From the NCBI GenBank assembly GCA_000497125.2, contig CM035322.1, forward strand, positions 8,001-72,000: a stretch of DNA of 64,000 bases, read 5' to 3'. Positions 52,137 through 63,073 of the stretch are shown here, piece after piece (positions within the stretch are counted from its first letter, which is position 1; the number at the start of each line of letters is the position of its first letter). The notes below the pieces were generated by a model. The model worked only from the letters and a program-made list of their open reading frames with translations, was not told the origin of the DNA and made no database searches. The stretch is from Spironucleus salmonicida. Taxonomy: Eukaryota; Fornicata; Diplomonadida; Hexamitidae. Made by a program: the position numbers and the translations under genes.

Positions 52137-52547
52137 TCACTAGATTCTGTTCAAAATCCTTAAGAACTCACCCTCGCCAACACTAGGTGCTACCATATTT
52201 AACATATCCTGCGCTTCTTCAATAGTCAAATCAAGCCCACATGCATTTCCAGCCTGCGTCAGTTTTCGAACTGTTAGTACACCTTCCTGACTATCATCCA
52301 AAATCTTAAATGCTTTTACTTGATCGTCAACATTATCACGTTCAGCTATTAATGGCTAGAAAAATTCTAAAAATTAGTCTAGATTAATTGCTGTTTTTGG
52401 TGGATGCTAGTTCGGTATATCCAGAGTGAGAATAATATTATGAATATCTTGTGGTTAGATAAGCTTATTTGATGGCGCAAATGAGTTAAATGCAAAAATA
52501 AGCTCTTGTCTTTGGGGTAGAGTCAGTAGAGAAACATCTGACTACAT
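52137..52547 (-). CDS. EF-hand (calmodulin/centrin/light-chain-like) protein, 136 aa
   Basis: Length and helix-loop-helix spacing match calmodulin-type proteins: QRQELIFAFNSFAP, a linker, VDDQVKAFKILDDSQEGVLTVRKL and a final EEAQDMLNM. Only the DDSQEGVL loop keeps Ca2+-like residues; the others are degenerate, as in myosin light chains. Stop is TAG(Gln)-TGA. It is convergent with the YVH1-like gene, 11 bp away. Confidence 0.72.
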
Positions 52548-52594
52548 TTTAGAAATTTGATATAATATCAAATATTAATAAAATTTACTTTTTA

Positions 52595-53590
52595 ATGAAA
52601 TATCGAATAGATTCTGATAAATTTGCTGTTATTGCAGCTTTAGAAGATAGGGGATTTAGTAGAACTTATGAAGATGATTATGATATATATTGGGCTCCTG
52701 TATCTGCAGTTTAAACGTTTTATAAGAAGTATTCTAAGTAGCTATTTTCACACTTTCCTTCATTTCATGAATTGACTAGAAAAGATTTGATGGTTAAGCA
52801 TTTAAAATACTATAAAAAGATAAATCCATCACTATTTGTTAATTTTCCAGTAGTTCCATTAACCTATTTATTACCACATGAAAGTGCAATTTTAGCTAGA
52901 GAACTACAATAGATGATCCCTCTTATAATGAAACCTGCTGGTCGGTCTCAAGGGAAAGGAATACATATTGTTAGAAATATATAATAGTATCGTGTATTCT
53001 AGCAGGAGCACTAGTAAGAGCTTTATATTGCATCAAAATACATCGATAATCCACTTCTTATTTAAAATAAAAAATTTGATATGCGAATATATGTACTAGT
53101 CACTTCATTTAGACCTATTACTGCATATATTTATTAGCAAGCATTTTGTAGATTTTGTTCATCTGTTTATGATAAAGAAAACGATGAGCTGACATCTCAT
53201 TTGACAAATGTGGCAGTTAATCAAAAATTTGATTCTGGTACTAAACTATCATTAGAAAATTTGTTTATTTATCTTAGACCTAGGTTAGGTATAGAAAAGT
53301 GTCTTAAAATTTAAGAAGGTATTATAAAATGTATAATACTCACTCTTTAGGCAGTTTAGCCTTCTATTGGTTACTCCAATACTGCGTTTGAACTTTATGG
53401 TTTTGATATATTAATCGACGATTAGCTATAAATTTGGTTAATGGAAGTTAATGCTTCGCCTAGTTTAAATGTTAGTAGTGACTAGGATAGAATTTTGAAA
53501 TGTTAACTGCTTGATGATTTGTTTAAAGTTGTTCTTAAAGAATAGGGTGTTGGAGATTTTATGAAAATCAACTTTCCAAATATGTAATGA
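52595..53590 (+). CDS. Tubulin tyrosine ligase-like (TTLL) enzyme, 331 aa
   Basis: TTL-domain motifs are visible: an ATP-grasp strand IMKPAGRSQGKGIHIV, YIDNPLLIQNKKFDMRIYVLVTSF, a later HLTNVAVN and the metal-binding IWLMEVNASPSLNVSSD. These enzymes add glutamate or glycine to tubulin in cilia. The compact size resembles TTLL1/TTLL9-type glutamylases. It ends Gln(TAA)-TGA, 27 bp from the convergent lipase gene. Confidence 0.9.
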
Positions 53591-53617
53591 ATCTATATCT
53601 TTTTTATAAATATTAAT

Positions 53618-55501
53618 TCACTCATTAATTAAGGAAAATATAGTATCTATAACATCTTTCTTAAATTTTACCATCATATGACTACATTTTGGCAAAACAA
53701 CTCTCTTTACTACGAATTTTTCAGGTGTACAATCTGATAATGCACTTGGCAATAAAACCAAACCATCGCCGCTACTATAACTGAATTTGCTTTTTCCACC
53801 ATCAAAAAAAGTATGATGTGATGTAGCTTTTCTGGATCCAGAAAATGATATAAATTTGTAATCAATATCTTCCTATGGATAATAAACCGTTTTTGCTTAA
53901 TGGTCTAAATTTGTCAAATCAGTTTCATACAGCACATGTTCTAGAGTTCCTGGAACAGTAAGAGATGACAACAATTGCTATATTGGCTTTTCTTCTTGAG
54001 CTAATTAAATTTTTGCCTGTTTAAGGGCTAAATATTCCTCTCTCATAAGTTCTGCTTAAGCATAAATTAGCAAACTCTAATCTGTTGCGGCTCTTGGAAT
54101 ATTAAACCCACCAGAATTAAAAAATTCTAAAATTTCTGGTGGAAATACCAACTTACCATCTTCCCCGACCGAACATAAATCTTTATTTCTCTGCCTCTTA
54201 CTAAAGTAGTAACAAGTATATTTTTTAAATTTCAGATCTTTCAGATCCTATTAATCGAATTAAGGTATATTTTGTGTTATCTACCCAGACTATAAGTCAT
54301 GTCCATCTATGTCTATAACTTCTCTAATATCATCATCTCTAATATGATTAAGAGTGTCAAAACTTACCACCTCCTCAGTTCCGAACTAAAATGTATCTTC
54401 TTATTCAGGACCTTCTGCAAATTTAGTCTTAAAAACTTATAATTTACTCTTGGCTGAACACATTACGTAAATACTTTCGCTTGTGCTCACGGCACCTTTC
54501 TTACATGATTTCTACAGAGTTCTAATAACCTATGATAAATTATGATCAACTAAATTTTTAGTTAATATATGTCTTAATATGACAAATGCGACATCAGGCA
54601 CTTAATTCCCATAAACAGTTTCATCTAAAATCACTTTTTCGATTTCTGCAGTTGGATTTTCAAAAATAATAAGTCCATCATGTTTTCTTGAAGAATAAAA
54701 TAATCTCACGTGAGATTTAATACTTTATTGACGTTCTACACCAAAGCAACAACATACTGGCGTATTAATAAGTGTAGATGTATCACCATAATAATCAGGA
54801 AAATCTCTTGGCAAAAGCCCTGCAATACCTGGGCATTTGCTTTCAAACCCACGACCTATATTCGTGGGTAATGGTAAATTCATCATGAATCCTTCAAAAA
54901 AACAGGCAGTAACTCCTCCTGATGATCCGTCAAAAGGAACAGTCAATGCGCAAAATCTCCTAATAAACTTCCACCAATCATTCTATATCATGAAAGATTT
55001 CACTACTAAACCGCCCATTGAATGTGCAATTAGAGATACTTTCTAATTATTATTTTATGACATTGCGAATTTAATAAGTTTCATGAAAGGTTTCTATATA
55101 ATTGGATTTGATACGTCTTATCTCCAATCATAAGAATATGCAAATAAATTAACACCTGGCGTATAACCTCTAGAAATAAAATAATCTACATAATAATCAA
55201 AATAGTAGCAAATATGTAAAGCCGATGCCAATTTAGTTTCAGTAAGCTATGTATCCATTAAACGATAACAACCATTGATTCCCTCTACAGGTGATACTGT
55301 AGCATAGCCGTAATACTCTTACCATGATTTAAATACTCCGTTCTCAGTGACACCCCACATATTTTTGATTATTGATTTACAAAGTGAGGAAACTGAATAA
55401 TTTTATGGAACCCATATATAATATGGTTTTGAACCCGGTTTAGTACTTTATGACCAAAGTTTCGAGCCAGCTACTCCTGGAACTAAAATTACTGGTTTCA
55501 T
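53618..55501 (-). CDS. LCAT/PDAT-family phospholipase or acyltransferase, 627 aa
   Basis: The start MKPVILVPGVAGSKLW is the family's N-terminal strand and oxyanion region. The nucleophile motif is AHSMGG with Ser161. Downstream come RFCALTVPFDGSSGGV, a GDG strand with candidate Asp579 and C-terminal CSHMM with candidate His608, completing a Ser-Asp-His triad. Members transfer or hydrolyse acyl groups on phospholipids, sterols or diacylglycerol. A charged insert of about 150 residues lies between the nucleophile and the Asp. It starts 43 bp from a divergent gene. Confidence 0.85.
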
Positions 55502-55544
55502 TTTATTTATTAATTACTTTATTTAATATAAATATGTCACTAAA

Positions 55545-56333
55545 ATGTTTAGGAAATTAATAAACAAAATTTCATTTCCAGCAGATGTTCCATAGCAGAA
55601 CTACATCAAATTATATCCTGATTATGTATAGTAACATGAAATCAAAATTAGTAACGCTAAGAGGAGTATTTATTCAGCTTTTGTCCCGTGTAAAACTAAG
55701 ACATAGAAACTCATTATATATGCACATGGTAATGCTGAAACAATTTATCACACCATACCATTGATGGAAGAATATACAGAGAAGTTTTAATGTAATTTTG
55801 TTACATTTGATTATGAAGGGTGCGGTTTGTCTGATGGTAAACCATCAGAATAAGCTTTAATTAGAGCCTCAGAACTAGTCTTTTCTAAATATAGCAATGA
55901 CTATTAAATTATAGTATGGGGAAGATCGATAGGATCAATACCAGCTGCATATTTAGGCAAAAAATACTAGTTAAGGACTATTATTTAGTCTGGGTTAGCA
56001 TCTGCATTTCACGTTGCATTCAATTCAGTAAAAACTAATATAGGGAATGAGTTTATGAATATTAAAAAAGTTCCTTTCATCAATAACCTCCTACTTCTTC
56101 ATGGCACACGAGATAATATTGTTCCTTTTTCCAATGCATAAGAAAACTTTAAATCATGGATATAGGCTCATCCGAATAAGGATATTAACAAATCTGTCAG
56201 TATTTGTCAAGGGATGGACCTATTAAGGTGCGACAGCTGCTACTTTTACATTATTCATGCAGCTGGACATAATGATATAGATTCGTCATATAGCATATAA
56301 TTATAAATAGCAATCTAGGATTTTATTTAGTGA
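55545..56333 (+). CDS. ABHD17/FAM108-like alpha/beta hydrolase, 262 aa
   Basis: The pattern is that of ABHD17: YAHGNAET oxyanion strand, FDYEGCGLSDGKPSE, nucleophile GRSIG with Ser128, LLLLHGTRDNIVPF with Asp190 and GHND with His242. ABHD17 proteins remove palmitate from membrane-anchored substrates such as Ras. The Cys-rich N-terminal palmitoylation cluster of animal ABHD17 is not obvious. Length fits. It ends TAG(Gln)-TGA. Confidence 0.87.
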
Positions 56334-56372
56334 TATATTATATAATTTAAAATACTTAATTATTAAATAGAA

Positions 56373-57755
56373 ATGGAATTGTCCCCATCACAACTTCTAC
56401 TATAAGAAAATTAAGGTACAAATTTAAGAATCTATAACCAATGTGTTAATAATTGTAATAAATAAAATTATATTACTAAATAAATGAATTGTCCTTGTTG
56501 TGGGCGATCATAACTTCTAGATGCATTTTACTTTAATATGTTAAATAGAATATCCAATCATTAGTTATATAAAAATTTCGATGTAATTTGTAGAGTAGGT
56601 TCTGGATCTTTTGGTACAGTCATTAAAGTAAAGCATTTTGTAAATAAGCAAGAACTAAATACCTATGCAATTAAGTAAATTCCAATTGATTAATATCAAA
56701 CACCTTGGCTATAAAAAGTATTATCTGAAGTAGAAATTTTGCAAAAACTTTATCATACTAATGTAGTTAGATACTTCTACTCTTGGGTAGAAGAAGTGAA
56801 AACAAATATTAATGATATAAACAGAGAACATCTTATGATATTATTAGAATATGCTAAGGCTGGTTCTTTAACTAACTTAAAATCATCCATTTTAGGGCGT
56901 ATTTTATATGAAGAAGAGTTTATTTATCTGTTAATTTAAGCATCATAGGCTTTAGACCATCTCCACAAGTTATAAATTGTATCAAGAGATATTAAACCTG
57001 AAAATTTTTTGCTTACGGGCAATCTCCCTGAAATAGACAACGAAGCAGTATATGTATTTCGTAATCCTACTATTATTGAATAAAAATAAATTAATAGAGA
57101 TCGTGACCCAGATAATATAAATAAAAGATAGCAGATTGCATATATTAAAGAGTATGGTATTAAAAATCTGGTGTTGAAAATAGCAGATTTTGGTCAAATG
57201 GGTGATGGAGTTTCAGCAGGAACAGAAATATTAACCGCTCCAGAAGTATTAATTAGTGGAAAACATACATTCAGTTCAGATATCTTTTCTCTAGGGCTTA
57301 GTTTTATATAATTAGTAACAAATATAGAACTGACCTCAGATGTCTAAAAATATTAACTGGAACTGTAAACTCAATTTGATAATCTTAATTATTCATAAGA
57401 ATGTAAACTATTAATGAAATAGATGTTGAATAATAGAATACCAGCATCTGATATTGTTAAGATTGGATTGTTATTATAAAATAATTTTTGTCAAGAAAAA
57501 CGTATAGAAGTAATATAAGAGGAATATGCGTATAAAATCAATCCATATAATTATAAATAAAATAATTTTTCGTAATATTCAAATACATAACCAGAAATTC
57601 CTTCCAATATTCCAGATACAACTATATAATCATTACCTTTAAAACCTAGTTAATTTTTACCGTTTAAAGGGTTAGTTGAACAAATAAAGCTATTCTAGAA
57701 TATTTTACTTGTTATCATTATAGTTCTTGAAATATTAATTATTTTAAGATAGTGA
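56373..57755 (+). CDS. Membrane-anchored eIF2-alpha-kinase-like protein kinase, 460 aa
   Basis: N-terminal Cys pairs (CPCCG at about 40) precede the kinase domain. That domain has VGSGSFGTVIKV, YAIKQI, and NVVRYFYSWVEE, a hallmark of PERK/GCN2/HRI-type eIF2-alpha kinases. It has SRDIKPENFLL, with Ser in place of the HRD His, and IADFG. A charged insert of about 40 residues separates SRDIKPEN from DFG, which is unusual. The C-terminus ends in one hydrophobic helix (LLVIIIVLEILIIL), so the kinase would face the cytosol. It may sense stress at a membrane. The stop is TAG(Gln)-TGA. Confidence 0.78.
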
Positions 57756-57761
57756 TAAATT

Positions 57762-59543
57762 TCATTCTTCGTCTGGAAAATCAATATTAAAATTTACTAC
57801 TGATTAAATTGAACCTTTTCGTTCATATGATGATAATTAGTCTATTGTCTAGTCATTACTAATATCAAATGAATTTCTGATCACACTATTTTATTTTTCT
57901 TTTTAAATTAAATTTTAATGGAAATTAGAATCATTATAATAATAAACTAACAATTAAGAAAGTAAATCAATATATTTTCGTGAATTGACTATTATACTCA
58001 ATTTTTTTAATCGTTATAATAATCCATTTTACTTTTCATCATGTGAATATATATGTTAAAACTGCTTTTAAAAATTACTTAATTCAATATTAAGGACAAA
58101 AGAGCAAATGGAATCGCAATCATTTTGGTTAATAATTTTATTTTATAAATAATGGCTAGCTTATTAATAAACTAAATGTTTTATTATTGCTGATAAAGAT
58201 AATACTTCTTCTGAATTTATATTAAAGCTATTAACCATCTAGAGGACATCACATTCATTTTAAATAAATAAATGATCAATTTTATATTAATTTTAAATTA
58301 AATATGCATATACTGTTTACAACTTTACTATTTCAATATTAGTAATATTTTATTTTTAATTCTATAATAAGCTTTTTAAATTATTATTCTCATAAACTTA
58401 TGATAATGAGTCAAAAAACTATAATTCATTGTACTGCCTATAAATTATTATAGCACATTATTAAGTTAGCTGGTTATAATCTTATGTATCAATTTAAACA
58501 CTAAATTTATACTACTTAATTAGACCGATCAAACTCAAGTGAAATATTTACTCTACAAACTCTGATCGAGATAATTTTTTGCCGAATATCTATTGAGAAA
58601 ATGCAGTAACCAATATATCAATTGATTTTTATTTTATATGATCTAGACATACTAAGTAATTACTTATCAATTAAGGGCTATCATCATCAAACCCAAAAAC
58701 TTCTACTAATTTTTTTAATTCTAAAGGCTGAAATATAATATACTTTTATATTTCTTATGTTTAATCTACTAATGAATACCATTCTAATTTTAACCTATTT
58801 AATTAAATTGTCATAAACTGTATTAATTATACCAAAAACTCGAATGTAATATAATTCTAAACACAATATATTGTTAATGTTATTTTTTATGAGTCAATCT
58901 TCTTATCAAAATTATATCTCTCGGTTAATTGATACTACTATAATCTATAATATGTACATAACTTATTTATAATTTTAATAATATTTATTTCTGATTTTAA
59001 TAAGGTTTTAGCAAAAAATTACATATTTTTATAAATTTTTAATCTGTAAACATAGTCTCTGTACTCATAATTTGTAAAATTCTAATAAAACTAGCTTCTA
59101 TTTTCAAAAGGCTTCTTAAAAAAAATTAATGATACAATTTATAATAATCTTCTTAGAAAATAGACACAAAACTATTATGTTTAGAAAAAAGTTACTAATG
59201 TTGGAAATTATAACCAGTCAATACAATTTCTTTATGAGTGAGAATCAGTATTCTTTGTTACTGTTGTAACAAATATTGGTTTACTAATAATTATATTAGA
59301 TATTTAATTCCAAATTATCAATTATTAGTCTGGTATATCATATACATTGACTTCCATTATATCTTCCTCTGAAAATACTTTCACTGATTTAGTTTAGATA
59401 AAAAAATTTGATAAGGGTTGGTCAATTTCTTCTAAAATGACTGAAAGCCATTTTAATATATCTAAAATGAGCTTTGAATCTTAAATATCATTATTATTTA
59501 GTATGTAATCAGAAATTGTTGCCGATCTGCATCGCGTAAACAT
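57762..59543 (-). CDS. Protein of unknown function, 593 aa
   Basis: A frame of 594 codons with no TGA and even codon use. The product is rich in Leu, Ile, Gln and Tyr with many amphipathic helices and no clear transmembrane helix, suggesting a solenoid or large scaffold. An in-frame ATG at 59651 would extend it by 36 residues but overlap the next gene's start, so 59543 is preferred. The stop is 6 bp from the convergent kinase. Confidence 0.6.
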
Positions 59544-59644
59544 TCTAAATCCAAATTTAAAATATTGTATATAATATTATTTATTACATTTAAAAATCTT
59601 AGTGATCTCTATGGTATATAATTATTTAAAATATGTATTTAGAA

Positions 59645-60592
59645 ATGTCATTTAATTTTCAAACTTTGAATAAATTAAATAAATTGCTATCCTAATCTTA
59701 GTAAGTGACAAAAATTACTTACCAATCGCCAGTTAAAGCGATTATTAACTCAAATTAGCAAAATCTATCATCTTATTGCAATAATTTTACTAGAACAAAA
59801 TCCACCATAAAATTAGAGAAAATGAAAAAAGAAAATGAAATATCTGCAGAATAATTAATCCTATCATTATATGATTCTCCTAAACTTATACCAAACAAGG
59901 AATCTTTATCCAGCTTTTGTTCAAAGACCCCATAGCTTAGATTATCGTAGTTTTTAAATACTGCTGAAAACCTTTAAATAAAATTAGGTAATAAGTTTTA
60001 ATAAGTAAACATTTAAAACACTAAATAACCCGCTCTATTTTTCCATAAGGCAAACGGATTATCCAACTATTCTACGACACCAAATTTGTCTCGAATTGAA
60101 ATCTTATAAAAAACTTTTTTAGAAAAACTTTGTGATGCCTTGATATAAGTTAAATTTCCCAATGAACCTGAATTTGAATATTTTTAAGTGTAAGAAGTCT
60201 TTATTGAATTTTCTGAAAAATGGTTTGCATTTAAATAATTATATGGTTACAAATCATTATTATCTCTTGCTCATCACTTTTCAGTTGCCAAAAACTTGAA
60301 GTCATAACTATTTGATAAATTTTCACCATCTTAATATCATAAGGATTGCTCGTTTAAATAAGATAAATCGATAATCAGGCATCCTGATGTTGTCGTAAAA
60401 TCTGTACACAGAAAATAATTTTAGATTTTCCTAGAGTTACATTAAAATGTTGATTATGAAAAAATTCTTATGAAAAAACGACGTGAAAAAGTGAAATAAT
60501 AAAAAGAACATGAACGAAAATTAAAGGATAAATCTTCCGAAGAATAGCGCTATCTACGACGACGAGTAACACGATTAGGATTAAATAAATGA
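59645..60592 (+). CDS. Basic protein of unknown function, 315 aa
   Basis: Continuous frame ending in a Lys/Arg-rich helix (KKRREKVKQQKEHERKLK) and RRRVTRLGLNK. The centre has an aromatic segment (WFAFKQLYGYKSLLSLAHHF) and a preceding Glu/Phe-rich stretch. The basic tail suggests nucleic-acid or ribosome contact, but no family is recognised. The ATG at 59633 is an alternative start four residues upstream. The opposite-strand frame is only a shadow; it is broken by TGA. Confidence 0.6.
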
Positions 60593-60663
60593 AATGTATT
60601 ATTATATTTAAATTATTATATATTAAATAAGAATTCTTTTTAAAATTTCTTTCCTTTAGGATA

Positions 60664-61107
60664 ATGCCATGTAAAACACCTAGTCTGTTTGCGCGTATTA
60701 GGTACCATTAAGCAGAAATAGTTGAAGACATATACGTACTGAAATTCGTCTTCTTCATAAATTTTCAATTATATTTAATCATATATTTATTTACTTTCTT
60801 TTTATAAATGATAAAGCTACCGTAAGTTTTCTCAGTTTAAAGATCTCGGATTGCATCTCCTGCTAAAACTAGTTTGTTTTATTCTAACAATTAAGAGCCT
60901 TTATATTTAGTAGGGAATAGCTATGACGAAAAATACGTTGTTAACACTTTTTCCTAAAATGTTTAACATCAAATTATTTCGTCACTATAACCTTACAAAG
61001 TACCTTTTCAGTAACCATAAACCCAATTTGTCTTCTAAAATGCATATTAAAAGAGGAAACTCTAAAAGAAGATTGATGCTTTATAAATAACAGTTGGATT
61101 TGAGTGA
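60664..61107 (+). CDS. Small protein of unknown function, 99-147 aa
   Basis: From the ATG at 60808 the product is 99 aa with normal composition, ending KRKLQKKIDALQITVGFE. An upstream in-frame ATG at 60664 would add 48 residues that are hydrophobic and AT-rich and look less like coding sequence. The stop is in GAGTGAT. No family recognised. Confidence 0.4.
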
Positions 61108-61154
61108 TTCCAAAAATTTATATTTTTTAAGTGTTATTTGCTATATATAAATTT

Positions 61155-61226
61155 ACGCCCTACGGGACTCGAACCCGCAATCTTTGGATCCGAAGTCCAA
61201 CGCATTGTCCATTCTGCTAAGGGCGC
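61155..61226 (-). tRNA. trnR-UCG: tRNA-Arg with UCG anticodon
   Basis: A 72-nt cloverleaf. The acceptor arm GCGCCCT pairs with AGGGCGT, the first pair being G-U. The D arm contains GCA/TGC pairing. The anticodon stem TTGGA/TCCAA closes the loop CTTCGGA, whose anticodon is TCG. The T arm carries GGGTTCGAGTCCC. There is no intron and no encoded CCA. It decodes CGA. Confidence 0.92.
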
Positions 61227-61317
61227 ATAGATTAAATATATCTATAAAGCTAGAATAGTTAAATATATCATATTTTTCTATTATTTTTATAAAAGAAATT
61301 CTATAGAATAAATTAAA

Positions 61318-62982
61318 TCACTGAATCATCTTACTCATATAAACACCATCCAACTAATATCCCCATTTTGAATAGTATCCTCTAGTACCAACACCCGCAA
61401 TAACAGTAACTTTGCAACTTTTATGCTCAATCCTAGCTATTTTCTCCGCTTCGGCAATTAAAATTTTACCTACGCCTCTATGCTACTCTGAAAAACTCTT
61501 TTTACTAACACCTACAGCTTATCCATAGACGTGAACTTCTCTAATTAAGCTGACTGCTCCACGTAATTCAGCTCGGATTCCAGATGCTGCTGGCTTGCCA
61601 CCTCTCGGCAATAATCTTAAACGCAACAATCCATGCAGAACAGGTGGATTTTTTGCATCACTTGGCTACTCTAAGCTTAAAAATGTTTCAATTGAGCCTG
61701 AGCATGAATAATCTCTTCTTACAATTTCTAGTTAGTTTCTACCGAAGAATGAATTTTTAACATCAAATTTTCTTTGCATTTCTGCAGACTTAGTACCAAT
61801 AATACCAACTTCTCTTTGGCGAATTTCCATTGAAACTCTTCCTCTTCTAGTTAATTCAGCCAGTGCCTCCTCTCTGAGATTGGCACTTTCAACTCCAGAT
61901 GTAACTAATGGTAAAGGTATATCCCTCATAATTCTATAAATACGTACATACGGTGGAGTAATACAAAGCATATCTGCCAAAAGCTAAATTAGTTCATTAT
62001 GAGGCAATCTACGCTTATATTTACCAGTACGCCAGTCTTCATAAAGTTTAGTACCTCTAATAACCAAAGTAGGATATATTTTTAATCCGTCTGGCCTGTA
62101 ACGAATTTGTGTAAATAATTCTTAAAAACCTCTGATATCTCTTTCTACAGTAGTCAATGGTAAATTTGGCATCATATGAGCTATCATTTTAAATCCAGCG
62201 TCTCTCGATTATCCAAAACAGCGTGCGGTAGCACGAGACGTATGACCACGATTAATATGGGCGATAACATCAGGATATACAGATTAAACACCAATTTCTA
62301 ACCTAGTAGTACCATAACGCAGCATTTGAGCAATATGTCGTGGTTCACAATAATCTGGTCTAGTTTCTATAGTAAGAGCCACAAGCTTTTGGTGTGAAAC
62401 TTCAGCATTTTATACTGCTTCATTTACTGTTTCTGCAGTATAGCCAGTGATGCCCTGATAAATACCTTTAATAAAAAAATCGCGGTACGTTTAGTCTAAA
62501 CTCATAAAAGTTCCACCCATCAAAACGACTTCATATTTTCCAGCATCATGACCAAGAGATTTTAGTTGTTCTAATCGACCTCTTGTCTGCTCCACAGGGT
62601 CGTAACGGGCCCTGATTGCACGCATTGAAGTCGGCTCATAACCAGTATAACTTTGGCTTGAATACTAGAAATCTGAGTCAGCGCCTCCACCGCAGTAGGT
62701 GCAAGATGAGCCAGTTTTGGCTTACTACGGGCATCTATGTGGTTTGCACATTACTGCTATAACCTGCACTCCAGATGCAGATCTTACTGGCTTTTTTAGC
62801 AAAATAGAGTGGAAAGAATATGGTAATAATGGTAGAAGCTGAGCTAATTATGGCTGGGTGTCCAGCTAGAACTTTTCAGCCGTTTTAGCAGCAACATGTA
62901 TTGCAAATGTCTTCGTGACTGAGCCTTTAGAGCGGTACTACTATATGATTTACTCGGCTATGAATTCTAACGGGGTCGTCAT
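61318..62982 (-). CDS. ELP3: ELP3, tRNA-modifying radical SAM / acetyltransferase of Elongator, 554 aa
   Basis: The radical SAM iron-sulfur motif C79, C84, C94, C97 (CKPHRCP...CTYC) is intact, followed by [48 protein letters not shown] and [16 protein letters not shown]. The C-terminal acetyltransferase part has [27 protein letters not shown] and [18 protein letters not shown]3 makes the 5-carboxymethyl modification of wobble uridine in tRNA. Length is normal (about 550). The usual CPGG after the fourth Cys reads CGGG. Confidence 0.95.
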
Positions 62983-63073
62983 TAAGGAGTAAACAATTAG
63001 TATAATTTATATAATATTGTATAATAATATATAATAACATTTTGTATATATTCTGCAAATTTAGTATACAAAA

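Noticed and set aside
59700-60440. Minus-strand frame with protein-like sequence and in-frame TGA, suggesting TGA could also code for Trp
   Set aside because: The plus strand carries a continuous 315-residue frame through the same region; the minus frame is its shadow. All supported genes use TGG for Trp.
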